The notes beneath the pieces are model-generated. The model was not told the DNA's origin. It worked only from the letters and a program-made list of their open reading frames with translations, and made no database searches. Shown here in pieces: positions 35,954 to 44,893 of a stretch of 64,000 nucleotides of DNA (position 1 is its first letter; each line of letters starts with the position of its first letter). The translations under genes and the position numbers were made by a program. The stretch is from NCBI GenBank assembly GCA_963716925.1, contig CAVQUX010000025.1, forward strand, positions 372,001 to 436,000, written 5' to 3'. Source of the DNA: DAISKN01 sp963716925 (GTDB lineage Bacteria > Acidobacteriota > Vicinamibacteria > Marinacidobacterales > SMYC01).

Positions 35954-36799
35954 ATGCAGCAGAACGACTGGGATGACCGGGAGCTGAGCGGAGAGGACTC
36001 CGAGTCCTCGTCGTCCTGGGAGGAGGGCTCCCGCAACTGGCTCCCCTGGGCGCTCTGGGCGCTCATTCCCGTCGGTCTCGGTCTGCTGTGGTTCTCTCTC
36101 CGGAGCGACGAGCCGGCGCCCACCCCTTCGGGGTCCGCGGTCCACACGGAAGCAGCGCCTCCTTCGGGTTCTCCGCCGGAGGAGGCAGCCGACGTCGAGG
36201 AGGTCGTGAAGCTCCCCCCGCTCGCGGAGAGCGACCCCTTCCTCCGGGAGATCCTGGGCCGGCTCTCGAGCCACGCGTTTCTCGCATCGTTTCTCGAGGC
36301 CGACGATCTCGTTCGAAAGATCGTGGTGAGCGTCGCGAACGTGGCGGAAGGCGCGAGCCCGGCGAAGCAGCTCCTTCACCTCCGGCCCGAGGAGCGGTTC
36401 GCGGCGATCGAGACGACGGAGCGCATCGTCGTCGATCCCGAAAGCTACCGTCGCTACGACGCCGCGGCGGAGCTCTTCGCCTCGCTCGACGCCGGCGCGG
36501 TGGCGGGACTCTACCGCACGCTCGAGCCTCTTCTCGAGGAAGCCCATGCGGAGCTCGGTCTCTCCGAGCGAAGCGGATTCAAGGACACGCTGGCGCGCGC
36601 CATCGCGGTCCTCCTGGCCGCTCCGGTCGTCGAAGGACCGGTCCGGCTCCGCTCGATCAACGTCAACTACGCCTTCGAGGATCCCGCCCTGGAGAAGCTC
36701 TCGCCCGCGCAAAAACACCTCCTCCGGACGGGGCCGGAGAACACCCGGCGCATTCAGAAGAAGCTGCTCGAGCTCAAAACCGCTTTGGGCTTACCGTAG
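35954..36799 (+). CDS. DUF3014 membrane-anchored protein
   Basis: A 281-residue protein with an acidic N-terminal tail, a single membrane helix (NWLPWALWALIPVGLGLLWF, about residues 28-47), a Pro/Ser/Glu linker and a C-terminal helical domain of DUF3014 type: LPPLAESDPFLREILGRLSSH, DDLVRKIVVSVANVAEG, YRRYDAAAELFASLDA and the NYAFEDPALEKLSPAQKHLLR end. The topology predicts a periplasmic domain. Function of DUF3014 is not known. It is 8 nt downstream of the B3 enzyme, same strand, probably cotranscribed. Confidence 0.85.
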   Translation: MQQNDWDDRELSGEDSESSSSWEEGSRNWLPWALWALIPVGLGLLWFSLRSDEPAPTPSGSAVHTEAAPPSGSPPEEAADVEEVVKLPPLAESDPFLREILGRLSSHAFLASFLEADDLVRKIVVSVANVAEGASPAKQLLHLRPEERFAAIETTERIVVDPESYRRYDAAAELFASLDAGAVAGLYRTLEPLLEEAHAELGLSERSGFKDTLARAIAVLLAAPVVEGPVRLRSINVNYAFEDPALEKLSPAQKHLLRTGPENTRRIQKKLLELKTALGLP

Positions 36800-36823
36800 C
36801 TCGGCTTTCCGGCGAAGCACGCC

Positions 36824-37729
36824 TCAGCGCCGGCGCAGGCTGTGGTAAGCGCCGCGCACGAACCTCTCCGGCTGCGCCCCCCATTTCGTGTCGAGATCCG
36901 CGGTCGGCTTCGCCGCCACCACCTCGTCGGCGCTCTTGCCCTGATCGACGAGCTTCTGGATTCGGTCCCGCGCCGTCACCAGCATGTCCCGATAGGCCCG
37001 AACGTCGTCCGGGGAAGCGAGCGCGCCGTGGCCGGGGATGATCTTCGTCGTGGGCTTCGCGAGAGATAGCACCTTGTCCGCAGCGGCGATGATGCCGTTC
37101 AGGTTGCCGCCGCTGTCTACGTCGATGAAGGGATAGCGTCCGTTCACGATGGCGTCGCCGGTGTGGAACACGTCCGCGTTTTCGAAATGCAGGATGACGT
37201 CGCCGTCGGTGTGGGCCGCTGGCACGTGAAAGGCGCGGATGGCGTCGCCGTTCCAGTGGAACGTCACTTCCTCGGTGAAGGTGATGCGAGGCAGAGCGGC
37301 CGATGGTGCGGCGGGAATGGGGTCGGTCCTCAGGATCTCGCGGACCTGCTCGACGCTCATCCGCTTGCGCACGTTCTCGTGAGCGACGACGATGCTTCCC
37401 TTCTTCCCGAAGTTCTCGTTCCCGCCCGTATGGTCTCCATGCCAGTGGGTGTTTACGAGGAAACGCACCGGGTCCTCCGTCACCTTTCGAATCGCGGTCT
37501 CGATCTTGTCGGTGAGGGGTGCGTATTGATCGTCGACGAGGAACGTCCCGTCGCCTCCGACGGAGAGGCCGATGTTCCCGCCGCGGCCGACGAGCATGTA
37601 GAGCCCGTCCCGGACGGAAACGGTCTCGATCTGGACGCTCTCCCAGTCGTCCTGGGCGCTCGCAGCCGTTCCCAGGAGGGCCAGGGGGGCGAGGAGGAGA
37701 CTCGCGGACAGGTTCTTCAGGCGGCGCAT
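36824..37729 (-). CDS. Secreted metallo-beta-lactamase-fold hydrolase
   Basis: A 301-residue protein from the ATG at 37729, which has GAAAGGAGC just upstream and starts a signal peptide (LKNLSASLLLAPLALLGTAASAQ). Zinc motif NTHWHGDHTGG (HxHxDH), then VPAAHTDGDVILHF, VFHTGDAIVNGRYPFID and IIPGHGALA supply the remaining ligands. The spacing fits the glyoxalase II/quinoprotein-relay type MBL proteins rather than a true beta-lactamase; the substrate is unknown. It faces the B3 gene cluster convergently (25 nt from the DUF3014 stop) and is divergent from the next MBL protein. Confidence 0.85.
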   Translation of the reverse strand: MRRLKNLSASLLLAPLALLGTAASAQDDWESVQIETVSVRDGLYMLVGRGGNIGLSVGGDGTFLVDDQYAPLTDKIETAIRKVTEDPVRFLVNTHWHGDHTGGNENFGKKGSIVVAHENVRKRMSVEQVREILRTDPIPAAPSAALPRITFTEEVTFHWNGDAIRAFHVPAAHTDGDVILHFENADVFHTGDAIVNGRYPFIDVDSGGNLNGIIAAADKVLSLAKPTTKIIPGHGALASPDDVRAYRDMLVTARDRIQKLVDQGKSADEVVAAKPTADLDTKWGAQPERFVRGAYHSLRRR

Positions 37730-37859
37730 TGGGGCTCCTTTCGTGCCCGACAAACATATCGCGTCGGCCGAATACGGGCCACCCCCGCCCACGGAGTTGC
37801 GCCGCGGACTCGCGTGGACTCTAATCCTCGGGCTGCGGGATCGAAGGAGGGAGATTCGA

Positions 37860-39320
37860 ATGCGTCACCGGTGGTTGGTTACGATCGCACTGGGTCTTGC
37901 GACCGGATGCATGCGCTCACCGGAGACCGCGCTCGTTCGAGACGCGGCCGAGGCCATGGGAGGCTCCTCGAAGATTGCGTCGGTAGAAAGGCTGATCCTC
38001 GAAGGGAGCGGCGAGGCCTTCAACTTCGGGCAGAGCAAGAGTCCGGACGGGGAGCTTCCCAGGTTCACCGTCACCGAGCTCCGCCGAGTCATCGATTTTC
38101 CCGGTGGTCGCTGGCGGCAGGAATCCCTGCGGACGCCGATGTACGTGACTGCGAACCCTCCGGCTCGCCAGATCCTGGGGGTCGCCGGAGACGTGGCCTA
38201 CAACCTCTCTCCCACCGGCACGGCGACGAGAGCATCGGCGCGCACCGCCCTGGATCGGTCGGCGGAGCTCTACCACCATCCCGTGGGGATCCTTCGGGAG
38301 GCGCTCGGCACCGAGGCGAATCTGACGAACGCGCGGAAGGAAGACGGCCGGGACGTCGTCGACGTCGCCACCCCCTCGGGCGGGACTTACTCCCTCTACA
38401 TCGACGAGACCACGAAGCTCCCGGTGAAGGTCGTCTCCAAGACGTCGAATCCCGTGCTCGGCGATGTCCTCATGGAGACGGAGTTCTCGGACTACGTGGA
38501 CAACGACGGTCTCAAGCTTCCCTCGGTCATCACCTCGCGGCTCGACGGGGATACCGTCGCCGTCACCCGGGTGAGCTCCGCCGCCCTCAACGCAGATGCC
38601 GGAGATCTCGGAGCCCCCGCGGATGCGGCGTCGGCGCCCGCCGAGCCGCCGGTCGCGATCGAGGCGACCGAGGTGGCGAAGGGCATCTGGTATCTCACCG
38701 GGCAGTCCCACCACAGCGTCGTCGCGGAGTTCCAGGACCATCTGGTGCTCATCGAGGTCCCGAGTGAGGCGCGCACGCTCGCGGTCATCGCGAAAGCGCG
38801 GGAGCTGGTCCCGGGCAAGCCCTTGACCCACGCGGTCGTGACCCATCATCACTTCGATCATTCGGGAGGTATGCGCGCCGCGGTCGCCGAGGGTCTCACG
38901 CTCATCACCCACGCCGGAGCGGAGAAGTTCGTCGAGGACGTCGTCCGGCGGGAGCATGGAATCGAGCCCGACGCGCTGGCGAAGAGCCCGAAGCCGCTCA
39001 TCCTCCAGACGGTCGAGGGGCAGATGGTTCTCGAGGATGAAGCGATGTCGATTGCGATCTACCCCGTCGACGGGAGCCCCCACGCCGACACCCTGCTCAT
39101 GGTCCACTTTCCCAGACAGGGATTCCTCGTGCAGGCGGACCTCTACTCGCCGCCGGCGCCGGGAGCACCACCGCCCGCGTCCTATCCATTCGCCGCGAAC
39201 CTGATCGAGAACTGCACCGCGCGCGGCCTCGAGATCCAGAACCTCCTGCCCATCCACGGACGCATGGTGCCGATGAAAGAGCTCCTGGACGCCGCCCCTC
39301 CGGCGAAGACGTCGGGCTAG
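37860..39320 (+). CDS. Lipoprotein with N-terminal lipid-binding-like region and C-terminal MBL fold
   Basis: A 486-residue protein. ATG 37860 starts a lipoprotein leader (MRHRWLVTIALGLATGC). Residues 25-255 look like a LolA/outer-membrane-lipoprotein-sorting type barrel (AAEAMGGSSKIASVERLILEGSG ... GTYSLYIDETTKLPVKVVS). Residues about 270-480 are a metallo-beta-lactamase fold with THHHFDHSGGMRAA (HxHxDH type), DGSPHADTLLMVHFP and PIHGRMVPM. The combination of an AIGG/AMGG-type sensor barrel with an MBL enzyme is seen in acidobacterial secreted proteins; no substrate is established. Possible head of a rightward run that continues with the ligase. Confidence 0.8.
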   Translation: MRHRWLVTIALGLATGCMRSPETALVRDAAEAMGGSSKIASVERLILEGSGEAFNFGQSKSPDGELPRFTVTELRRVIDFPGGRWRQESLRTPMYVTANPPARQILGVAGDVAYNLSPTGTATRASARTALDRSAELYHHPVGILREALGTEANLTNARKEDGRDVVDVATPSGGTYSLYIDETTKLPVKVVSKTSNPVLGDVLMETEFSDYVDNDGLKLPSVITSRLDGDTVAVTRVSSAALNADAGDLGAPADAASAPAEPPVAIEATEVAKGIWYLTGQSHHSVVAEFQDHLVLIEVPSEARTLAVIAKARELVPGKPLTHAVVTHHHFDHSGGMRAAVAEGLTLITHAGAEKFVEDVVRREHGIEPDALAKSPKPLILQTVEGQMVLEDEAMSIAIYPVDGSPHADTLLMVHFPRQGFLVQADLYSPPAPGAPPPASYPFAANLIENCTARGLEIQNLLPIHGRMVPMKELLDAAPPAKTSG

Positions 39321-39341
39321 ACAGCTTCTCCGCCGGGTGGC

Positions 39342-40325
39342 ATGGGAGCTCCCTGGGAGCCGGGTCGGTTGTCGCGCGCGGTCGCAGCCCCTTTCCCCGC
39401 GTCTCCGAGGCCCCAGCTCGCGACGCTGGTGAAAGACGTTCCCGCCGGCGACGACTGGCTTCACGAGATCAAGCACGACGGCTACCGCCTCTTGTGCACC
39501 CTCCGGAACGGACGCGTGCGCCTTCTCACCCGGGGAGGTCTGGACTGGACGGACAAGCTCTCCCGCCTCGCGTCGAGCGCGAAGGAGCTTCCCGCGCGCG
39601 AAGCGGTCCTCGACGGAGAGATCGTCGTTCTCCGTCCCGACGGCAGGTCCGATTTCCAGGCGCTTCAGAAGACGATTGGCGGCGCCCACCCGACGGGGCT
39701 CACCTACTACCTCTTCGACGTGGTCTACGGCGACGGCCACGACCTGCGACTCGCGCCTCTGCACGAGCGGAAGGATCTGCTGCGGTCGCTCCTCGATGGG
39801 CCCGCCGAGGGTCCGCTGCGCTACAGCGAGCACGTGCGAGGCCACGGGGCGGCGGTCCTCGAGAGGGCCTGCGCCCTGGGAGCGGAAGGCATCCTCTCCA
39901 AGCTGCGAACGAGCATCTACGAGCCGCGGCGGACGCGGACCTGGTTGAAGATCAAGTGCTCTCGTCGTCAGGAGTTCGTCGTCGTGGGCTACACCGATCC
40001 CGAGGGCTCGCGGACCGGTTTCGGTGCACTGCTCCTCGGGGTTTATGACGACGAGGGGCGCCTGATCTTCAGCGGCCAGGTGGGGACGGGCTTCAGCGAG
40101 GAGACTCTCCAGGATCTGATGCGACGCTTGAAGGAAAGAGACGAACGGGAATCGCCGCTCGCGGAGACTCCGCGGGAGCTCCGCGCGGCGCACTGGGTCC
40201 GGCCGGAGCTGGTGGCCGAGGTGGAGTTCACGGAGTGGACTTCCGATGGAAGGCTCCGTCACCCGTCCTTCAAGGGTCTCCGTTTCGACAAGCCTCCGGA
40301 GGACGTCCGCCGCGAGCTAGAATGA
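39342..40325 (+). CDS. Stand-alone ATP-dependent DNA ligase, LigD ligase-domain type
   Basis: A 327-residue protein containing only the ligase module of LigD. Motif I is EIKHDGYRLL, where Lys carries AMP; LDGEIVVLRPDGRSDF is motif III, AEGILSKL motif IV and TWLKIKC motif V. The C-terminal OB domain follows (FVVVGYTDPEGSRTGFGALLLGVYDD; VEFTEWTSDGRLRHPSFKGLR). The polymerase and phosphoesterase modules of full LigD are missing and no Ku gene is in the window, so a role in end joining or nick repair depends on partners elsewhere. Its TGA overlaps the start of the next gene as ATGA. Confidence 0.9.
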   Translation: MGAPWEPGRLSRAVAAPFPASPRPQLATLVKDVPAGDDWLHEIKHDGYRLLCTLRNGRVRLLTRGGLDWTDKLSRLASSAKELPAREAVLDGEIVVLRPDGRSDFQALQKTIGGAHPTGLTYYLFDVVYGDGHDLRLAPLHERKDLLRSLLDGPAEGPLRYSEHVRGHGAAVLERACALGAEGILSKLRTSIYEPRRTRTWLKIKCSRRQEFVVVGYTDPEGSRTGFGALLLGVYDDEGRLIFSGQVGTGFSEETLQDLMRRLKERDERESPLAETPRELRAAHWVRPELVAEVEFTEWTSDGRLRHPSFKGLRFDKPPEDVRRELE

Positions 40326-41539
40326 CCGCCGTGATCGGCGTCGCAATCCTGACCGTTCTGATCTCGGCCGCAGGAGACGAGACCGCGCCCTCCGGCTGGT
40401 ATCAGTTCCGCGGGCCGCTGCGCGACGGGAAGTCGGCGGAGACGGGGCTCGCTCGAAGCTGGGGTCCGACGGGCCCGAAAGAGCTCTGGCGCGTTCCCAT
40501 CGGTGCCGGTTTTTCCTCGGTTTCCGCGGTGTCGGGCCGTCTCTTCACGATGGACGCCGACGGAGAGACGGAGTTCGCGCTCGCGCTCGACGCCGCTACC
40601 GGTCTCCCCCTCTGGAGGGTGCCCGTCGGGCCCATCTTCCGCGACGTCAACGGGGACGGACCCCGCTCCACGCCTACCGTCGACGCGGACCTGGTATTCG
40701 TCCTGGGATCGCGGGGTCGTCTCGCCGCCCTTCGCGCTTCGACGGGAGAGACGGCATGGGAGACTTCCATCACCGACGCCTTCGAGGGAGAGCTCCCCAC
40801 CTGGGCGTTCGCGACCGCCCCTCTCGTCGACGGAGACCGCCTGCTGGTCGAGGTCGGCGGAAGCGGTCCGAGGGCCATCGCCGCCCTCGACAAGAGAACC
40901 GGGGCCGTGATCTGGACGAGCCAGGAGGCGAAGCTGGCCTACTCCTCCCCCATTCCGCTCGAGCACGGCGGGACCAAGCAGTTCCTGTTCCTTCTCCAGG
41001 AGAAGCTCGTCTCTCTCGACCGCGACGGGCGGGAGCTCTGGAGCGTTCCCTTCGCGCCCCAGCTGGACATCAAGCCCGCCTCTCCGGTCTTCGTCGCCCC
41101 CGACCTCGTTCTGATTTCGGCCTCCTACGACGTGGGCGCCAAGGTCGTTCGCCTGAAGACCGACGGCGGGGCGGTCACGGCCGAGGAGCTCTGGTCCGGC
41201 CGGCAGATGCGGAGCCATTTCAACAGCGCCGTCGCTCTCGAAGGGAGAATCTACGGATTCGACACCGCGACCTTGCGATGCCTCGAGGCCGCGACCGGCG
41301 AGAGCTGCTGGGCGAAGCGGGGCCTCGGGAAGGGCTCGCTCATTTACGCCGACGGCATGTTCCTCGTCCTGAGCGAGCGCGGGATGCTCGTCCTTATCGA
41401 AGCCACCCCCGAGGCCTATCGAGAGCTCGCCTCGCACCAGGTCCTCGAGGGACGATGCTGGACACCCCCGTCGCTCTCCGAGGGAAGACTCTATCTCCGC
41501 AATCACTCGGAGCTCGTGGCCCTCGATTTGAGATCATGA
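40322..41539 (+). CDS. Secreted PQQ-like beta-propeller protein
   Basis: A 405-residue protein whose ATG overlaps the ligase stop. The N terminus (AVIGVAILTVLISAAGDE) is a signal peptide. The mature part has WD40/PQQ-like blades with repeated A-L-D-A-x-T-G-x-x-x-W elements: ALALDAATGLPLWRVPVG, LAALRASTGETAWETSI, AALDKRTGAVIWTSQ. It is a distant paralogue of the propeller at 6370-7877; both share the SLSEGRLYLRN/ADGVLLVRN type ending. No enzyme residues are evident. It also overlaps the following gene by 4 nt, so ligase, propeller and LolA-like protein form a coupled trio. Confidence 0.85.
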   Translation: MTAVIGVAILTVLISAAGDETAPSGWYQFRGPLRDGKSAETGLARSWGPTGPKELWRVPIGAGFSSVSAVSGRLFTMDADGETEFALALDAATGLPLWRVPVGPIFRDVNGDGPRSTPTVDADLVFVLGSRGRLAALRASTGETAWETSITDAFEGELPTWAFATAPLVDGDRLLVEVGGSGPRAIAALDKRTGAVIWTSQEAKLAYSSPIPLEHGGTKQFLFLLQEKLVSLDRDGRELWSVPFAPQLDIKPASPVFVAPDLVLISASYDVGAKVVRLKTDGGAVTAEELWSGRQMRSHFNSAVALEGRIYGFDTATLRCLEAATGESCWAKRGLGKGSLIYADGMFLVLSERGMLVLIEATPEAYRELASHQVLEGRCWTPPSLSEGRLYLRNHSELVALDLRS

Positions 41540-42298
41540 GGGCCGCGGCCACCTTCCTCTTGCTCGCGCTCGCCGCGTCCGCTCCTCCGGAGACGACGGT
41601 CTCTCAGATCGTGTCCCGCCATATCGAGGCGATCGGGGGCGAGCGAGCCCTTCGGGCGATCGAGACGCTCCGCCGGACCGGCACCTACGTCTACAACGGC
41701 ATCGAGCACCCGATCGTCACCTACCACAAGTCGGGCCTTCGGTCCCGCGAGGAGATCGACGGGCTCCAAATCTGGGGCACCGGCCGGCGCGAAGGCCGCG
41801 TGGTGCTGCGCGGCACGAACGGCGCCGTCGCGTGGAATCTCGACGAGTCGCGAGGCGCCGAGTGGTCGAGAATCCCCGCCCTCAGGGCGGCCATCGCTCT
41901 CGAGGAAGCGGACCTGGCGGGCGCTCTCTTCGAGGCCGAGAAGAAAGGCCACCGCATCGAGCTTCTCGAGCCGGGCGATGTGGAGGGCAAGCCCGCCCAT
42001 CGACTGAAAGTCGCGTTCAGCTCCGGCTTCGAGCAGATTCTGGTTCCTCGACGTCGATTCGTTCCTCCTTCTTCGAAAGGAGATGGCGGGCGAGGAGGGG
42101 GAGAGGGATCTGGAGCGGCCCCGCGCGTGGTACTACGACGACTATCGCCCGGTGAACGGGGTCCTGATGCCCTACTGGGTATACGTCGAAGAACCGCTCT
42201 TCTCCCGTGAGTACGTCTTCGAGGCCATCGAAGCGAACGTCCCCATCGATGACGCGGTCTTCGAGCCGCCCCCGGGAGCGGCGCAGACCTCTCGTTGA
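41536..42298 (+). CDS. LolA-like (outer-membrane lipoprotein-sorting type) secreted protein, one frameshift
   Basis: ATG 41536 overlaps the propeller stop and begins a signal peptide (MRAAATFLLLALAASAPPE). The sequence VSQIVSRHIEAIGGERALRAIETLRRTG is the usual opening of small lipid-sensing barrels with the AIGG motif. Near 42039 the frame changes: SSGFEQI in the first frame, then WFLDVDSFLLLRKEMAGEE in another, continuing to YDDYRPVNGVLMPYWVYVEE and the stop at 42298. Intact length about 253 residues. The smooth continuation points to one wrong base in ATTCTGG rather than decay. The substrate is unknown. Confidence 0.7.
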
Positions 42299-42323
42299 TC
42301 TTCGAGGACTCGACGATCCGGCG

Positions 42324-42833
42324 CTACGAGATGCCTACTCCCTGCGGCTTCTTGAAACGCAGAAGGAAGCGGGCGAGCCAGACTCCCGTGAAGAGCAGGT
42401 AGAGCCCGAGGACGATGAACATCGACTTGGAATCGAGCCTCGGCGCGGAAGACCGGTTGGTCGCCACCACCATCTGGATGACGATGAGGTAGAGCGCGAG
42501 CGAGGCGGCGCCGAACCAGTCCAGCTGCGTGGAAATGGCGTCGAGAGTTTCCTCCCGTTGCTCCGGAGCGAGCCAGTAGTCCCGGTTCGGGAGGTTGAAC
42601 CACGCCGGAGGGATCCTCCGGAAAAGAGCTCCCAGACCGACGGGGATGAGCACGGCGATTCCCAGCATCGACGCGGCGAGCGCGACGAACCCGTCCCTGG
42701 ATTGAAAACCGTCCGGCCGCCCCGTCCCATCGAAGTGGGACGCCATCGTCTCCGGAAGGGTGGGATAGGACCAGACGAGCTGAACGCCCCCGGCGGCCGC
42801 GAGCAGCAGGAGAACAGCTCTCGAGGTCCTCAT
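42324..42833 (-). CDS. DUF1648 membrane protein
   Basis: A 169-residue protein with four predicted membrane helices. The N-terminal half, VQLVWSYPTLPETMASHFDGTGRPDGFQSR, is the hallmark of the DUF1648 domain (P-x-x-x-P-x-H-F-x-x-x-G-x-P-D), which in SdpI-type proteins is linked to immunity or signal response; here only the single domain is present. A helix-rich second half follows. It is convergent with the LolA-like gene (25 nt between stops) and divergent from the sulfur operon. Confidence 0.8.
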   Translation of the reverse strand: MRTSRAVLLLLAAAGGVQLVWSYPTLPETMASHFDGTGRPDGFQSRDGFVALAASMLGIAVLIPVGLGALFRRIPPAWFNLPNRDYWLAPEQREETLDAISTQLDWFGAASLALYLIVIQMVVATNRSSAPRLDSKSMFIVLGLYLLFTGVWLARFLLRFKKPQGVGIS

Positions 42834-42929
42834 CTACGTTCAGGCTAGCAAAGGGGCGGAGAATCGGTCAAAGCGTCGCGGTGGGAACGAGGGGGCGGAT
42901 GGAGTATAAGTAAACCACGAGGTAACCTC

Positions 42930-43523
42930 ATGGAGGACGTGAAAGAGACGGCGGAGCTCAGGGCTCTCGTGGAGTCGGAAGTGAGGCGCCAGCTCGTCGA
43001 GGCTCGCAGGGAGATCGACCAGTCCATCGCCGAGGTCCGGGAGCGGACGGTCGACGATCGGGCGACGATCGTCGTCTTCAGCGGAGAGCTCGACAAGGCC
43101 ATCGCTGCCATGGTGATCGCCACCGGAGCGGCGGCCGCCGGGCTCGAGACCTCCATGTTCTTCACTTTCTGGGGACTCTCGATCCTGAAGAAGAAGGGCG
43201 GGGCTCGCCCGAAACCGGGCATCAAGGAGAAGATGTTCGCGCTCATGACGCCGTCGAGCTCGGAGACTCTCGGAGTCTCCAAGATGAACTACTTCGGGAT
43301 GGGCTCGAAGATGCTCCGGTCGATGATGAAGGACAAGAACATCTCGAGCCTCGAAGAGCTCATGGGCATGGCGCGTGATCTGGAAGTGAAGATGATCGCC
43401 TGCACCATGTCGATGGATGCGATGGGGATCGAGAAAGAAGAGCTGGTGTCCGGGCTTTCGTACGGCGGCGTGGCCGCTTACATGGCGGACGCCGCGCGCT
43501 CCCGGGTCACGCTCTTCATCTGA
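42930..43523 (+). CDS. DsrE/DsrF/DrsH-like sulfur-carrier family protein
   Basis: A 197-residue protein. Residues 1-40 form a charged coiled coil; the rest is a DsrE-like fold: TIVVFSGELDKAIAAMVIATGAAAAGLETSMFFTFWGLSIL, MNYFGMGSKMLRSMMKDKNISSLEELM, and VKMIACTMSMDAMGIEKEEL, where the Cys in ACTMSMD is the conserved putative sulfur-carrying residue. This is the YrkE/DsrE2 type found beside TusA and rhodaneses, where it is thought to pass persulfide sulfur. It is the first gene of the sulfur cluster, 8 nt upstream of the rhodanese-dioxygenase gene. Confidence 0.9.
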   Translation: MEDVKETAELRALVESEVRRQLVEARREIDQSIAEVRERTVDDRATIVVFSGELDKAIAAMVIATGAAAAGLETSMFFTFWGLSILKKKGGARPKPGIKEKMFALMTPSSSETLGVSKMNYFGMGSKMLRSMMKDKNISSLEELMGMARDLEVKMIACTMSMDAMGIEKEELVSGLSYGGVAAYMADAARSRVTLFI

Positions 43524-43531
43524 CCGCGCTG

Positions 43532-44710
43532 ATGGAAACGGACGGGACTTCCGCTGCCGGGGCGGTAACCATCGGCGAGCTCTTGAAGCGGGCCGACGGA
43601 GGAGAGCCGCTCGTTCTCCTCGACGTGCGCAACGACGAGGACTTCGACCGATGGAAGCTCGAGGGGAGAATGCCCCTCGAGACCGTCCACGTTCCCTACT
43701 TCGACTTCCTCGAGGACGAGGAGCGGGCCGCCTCGACGCTTCCTCGCGGCCGGGAGATCGTCGTGGTCTGCGCCTCCGGAGACTCCTCGGCGATGGTCTC
43801 CGAGCTCCTGAGCGAGAAGGGTCTCCCCGCGAGAAACGTCTCCGGAGGCATGGCGGCCTACGGGGCCTATCTGGACCCGGTCGCGGTTCCCCTCGCACCG
43901 GTCGATAAGGGCCGATTCGAGATCTGGCAGCTCAACCGTCGAGGCAAGGGCTGTCTTTCCTACGTGGTCCGCGCGGGCGACGAGGCGATCGTGGTGGACC
44001 CCTCGCGAGACATCGCGCGGTACGAAGGGTTCCTCGACGAGCTCGGAGCCCGTCTGGTGCAGGTCCTGGACACCCACGTGCACGCCGACCACGTGAGCGG
44101 AGGACCCGCGCTCGCGAAGAAACGGGGCGCACCCTACTTCGTCGCCGCGGGCGACGAGTTCGAGCTTCGGAAGGACGTCACTCCGCTCGCCGACCGAGCC
44201 GAGATCCGACTGGGAGGAGAACGGGGCGTGAGCGTCCAGGTCCAGGCCGTCAAGACCCCCGGTCATACCCCCGGCTCGACCTCGTACCTCGTCGGAGGAA
44301 AGTATCTGTTCTCCGGCGACACGCTCTTCATCCGGAGCGTGGGACGCCCCGACCTCGGGGGACAGGTCGTTCCCTGGGGCAGGTCGCTCTTCCACACCCT
44401 GAAGGAGCGCATCACCTCGCTGCCCGACGATACCGTGGTTCTTCCCGCGCACTACGCGGACGTCTCGGAGATCGGACCCGGGGGCGTCGTCTCCGGCCGG
44501 CTCGGCGACTTGAGAGCGACCGTTCCCGAGCTCCAGATCGCGACCGAAGAGGAGTTCGTGGAAGCAATGCGCCGGGAGGTGGGCGAGCCTCCCGCCGCCT
44601 ATGCCGACATCATCCGCGTGAACCTGGGGACCGCCGAAGCCTCCCCGGAGAAGATCTCGGAATGGGAGCTGGGAAAGAACGAATGTGCGGCCAAGGGCCG
44701 TAAGCATTGA
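43532..44710 (+). CDS. Rhodanese-persulfide dioxygenase fusion (ETHE1-like MBL)
   Basis: A 392-residue protein. Residues 10-115 are a rhodanese domain (LVLLDVRNDEDFDRWKLEG, then VVVCASGDSS with the sulfur-binding Cys80, then VSGGMAAYGAY). Residues 130-350 are an ETHE1-like metallo-beta-lactamase fold: DTHVHADHVSGGPALAKK, VKTPGHTPGSTSYLV, YLFSGDTLFIRSVGRPDLGG and VLPAHY. Persulfide dioxygenases use non-haem iron to oxidise glutathione or protein persulfide to sulfite. The rhodanese half could deliver the persulfide. Cytoplasmic, no signal peptide. It is followed by the long inverted repeat, then TusA. Confidence 0.9.
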   Translation: METDGTSAAGAVTIGELLKRADGGEPLVLLDVRNDEDFDRWKLEGRMPLETVHVPYFDFLEDEERAASTLPRGREIVVVCASGDSSAMVSELLSEKGLPARNVSGGMAAYGAYLDPVAVPLAPVDKGRFEIWQLNRRGKGCLSYVVRAGDEAIVVDPSRDIARYEGFLDELGARLVQVLDTHVHADHVSGGPALAKKRGAPYFVAAGDEFELRKDVTPLADRAEIRLGGERGVSVQVQAVKTPGHTPGSTSYLVGGKYLFSGDTLFIRSVGRPDLGGQVVPWGRSLFHTLKERITSLPDDTVVLPAHYADVSEIGPGGVVSGRLGDLRATVPELQIATEEEFVEAMRREVGEPPAAYADIIRVNLGTAEASPEKISEWELGKNECAAKGRKH

Positions 44711-44734
44711 GACGAGGCATTGAATCCAATAACG

Positions 44735-44826
44735 GAGAAGAACGCAAAGGCGCAAAGACGCAAAGGCGCAAAGCAGAAATGGAGTATTTCTTTGCGTCTT
44801 TGCGCCTTGGCGTCTTTGCGTTCTCT
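44735..44826. repeat. Long imperfect inverted repeat of ACGCAAAGGCGCAAAG type
   Basis: The left arm (44735-44773) repeats the unit ACGCAAAG(G/A)CGCAAAG; the right arm (44790-44826) is its near-complementary counterpart (CTTTGCGTCTTTGCGCC...). The loop is 16 nt. By eye about 33 of 38 positions can pair. It lies in the 183-nt gap between the rhodanese-dioxygenase stop and tusA. Such GCAAAG repeats are known as dispersed intergenic elements in diverse bacteria. It could attenuate transcription, protect the upstream message or be a small mobile repeat. Confidence 0.9.
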
Positions 44827-44893
44827 CCCCTCTCCCTCCGTGTGGCCTAGGGGTGAGTGATTTTGTTGCGCCTTCGTGCTGAATGAGGAATCC

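Noticed and set aside
37917..40262. 781-codon minus-strand frame across the MBL lipoprotein and ligase genes
   Set aside because: Spans two well-supported genes on the other strand and has no recognisable domain.
39342..40325. Bacterial non-homologous end-joining locus
   Set aside because: Only the ligase module is present; there is no Ku gene and no LigD polymerase or phosphoesterase domain in the window.
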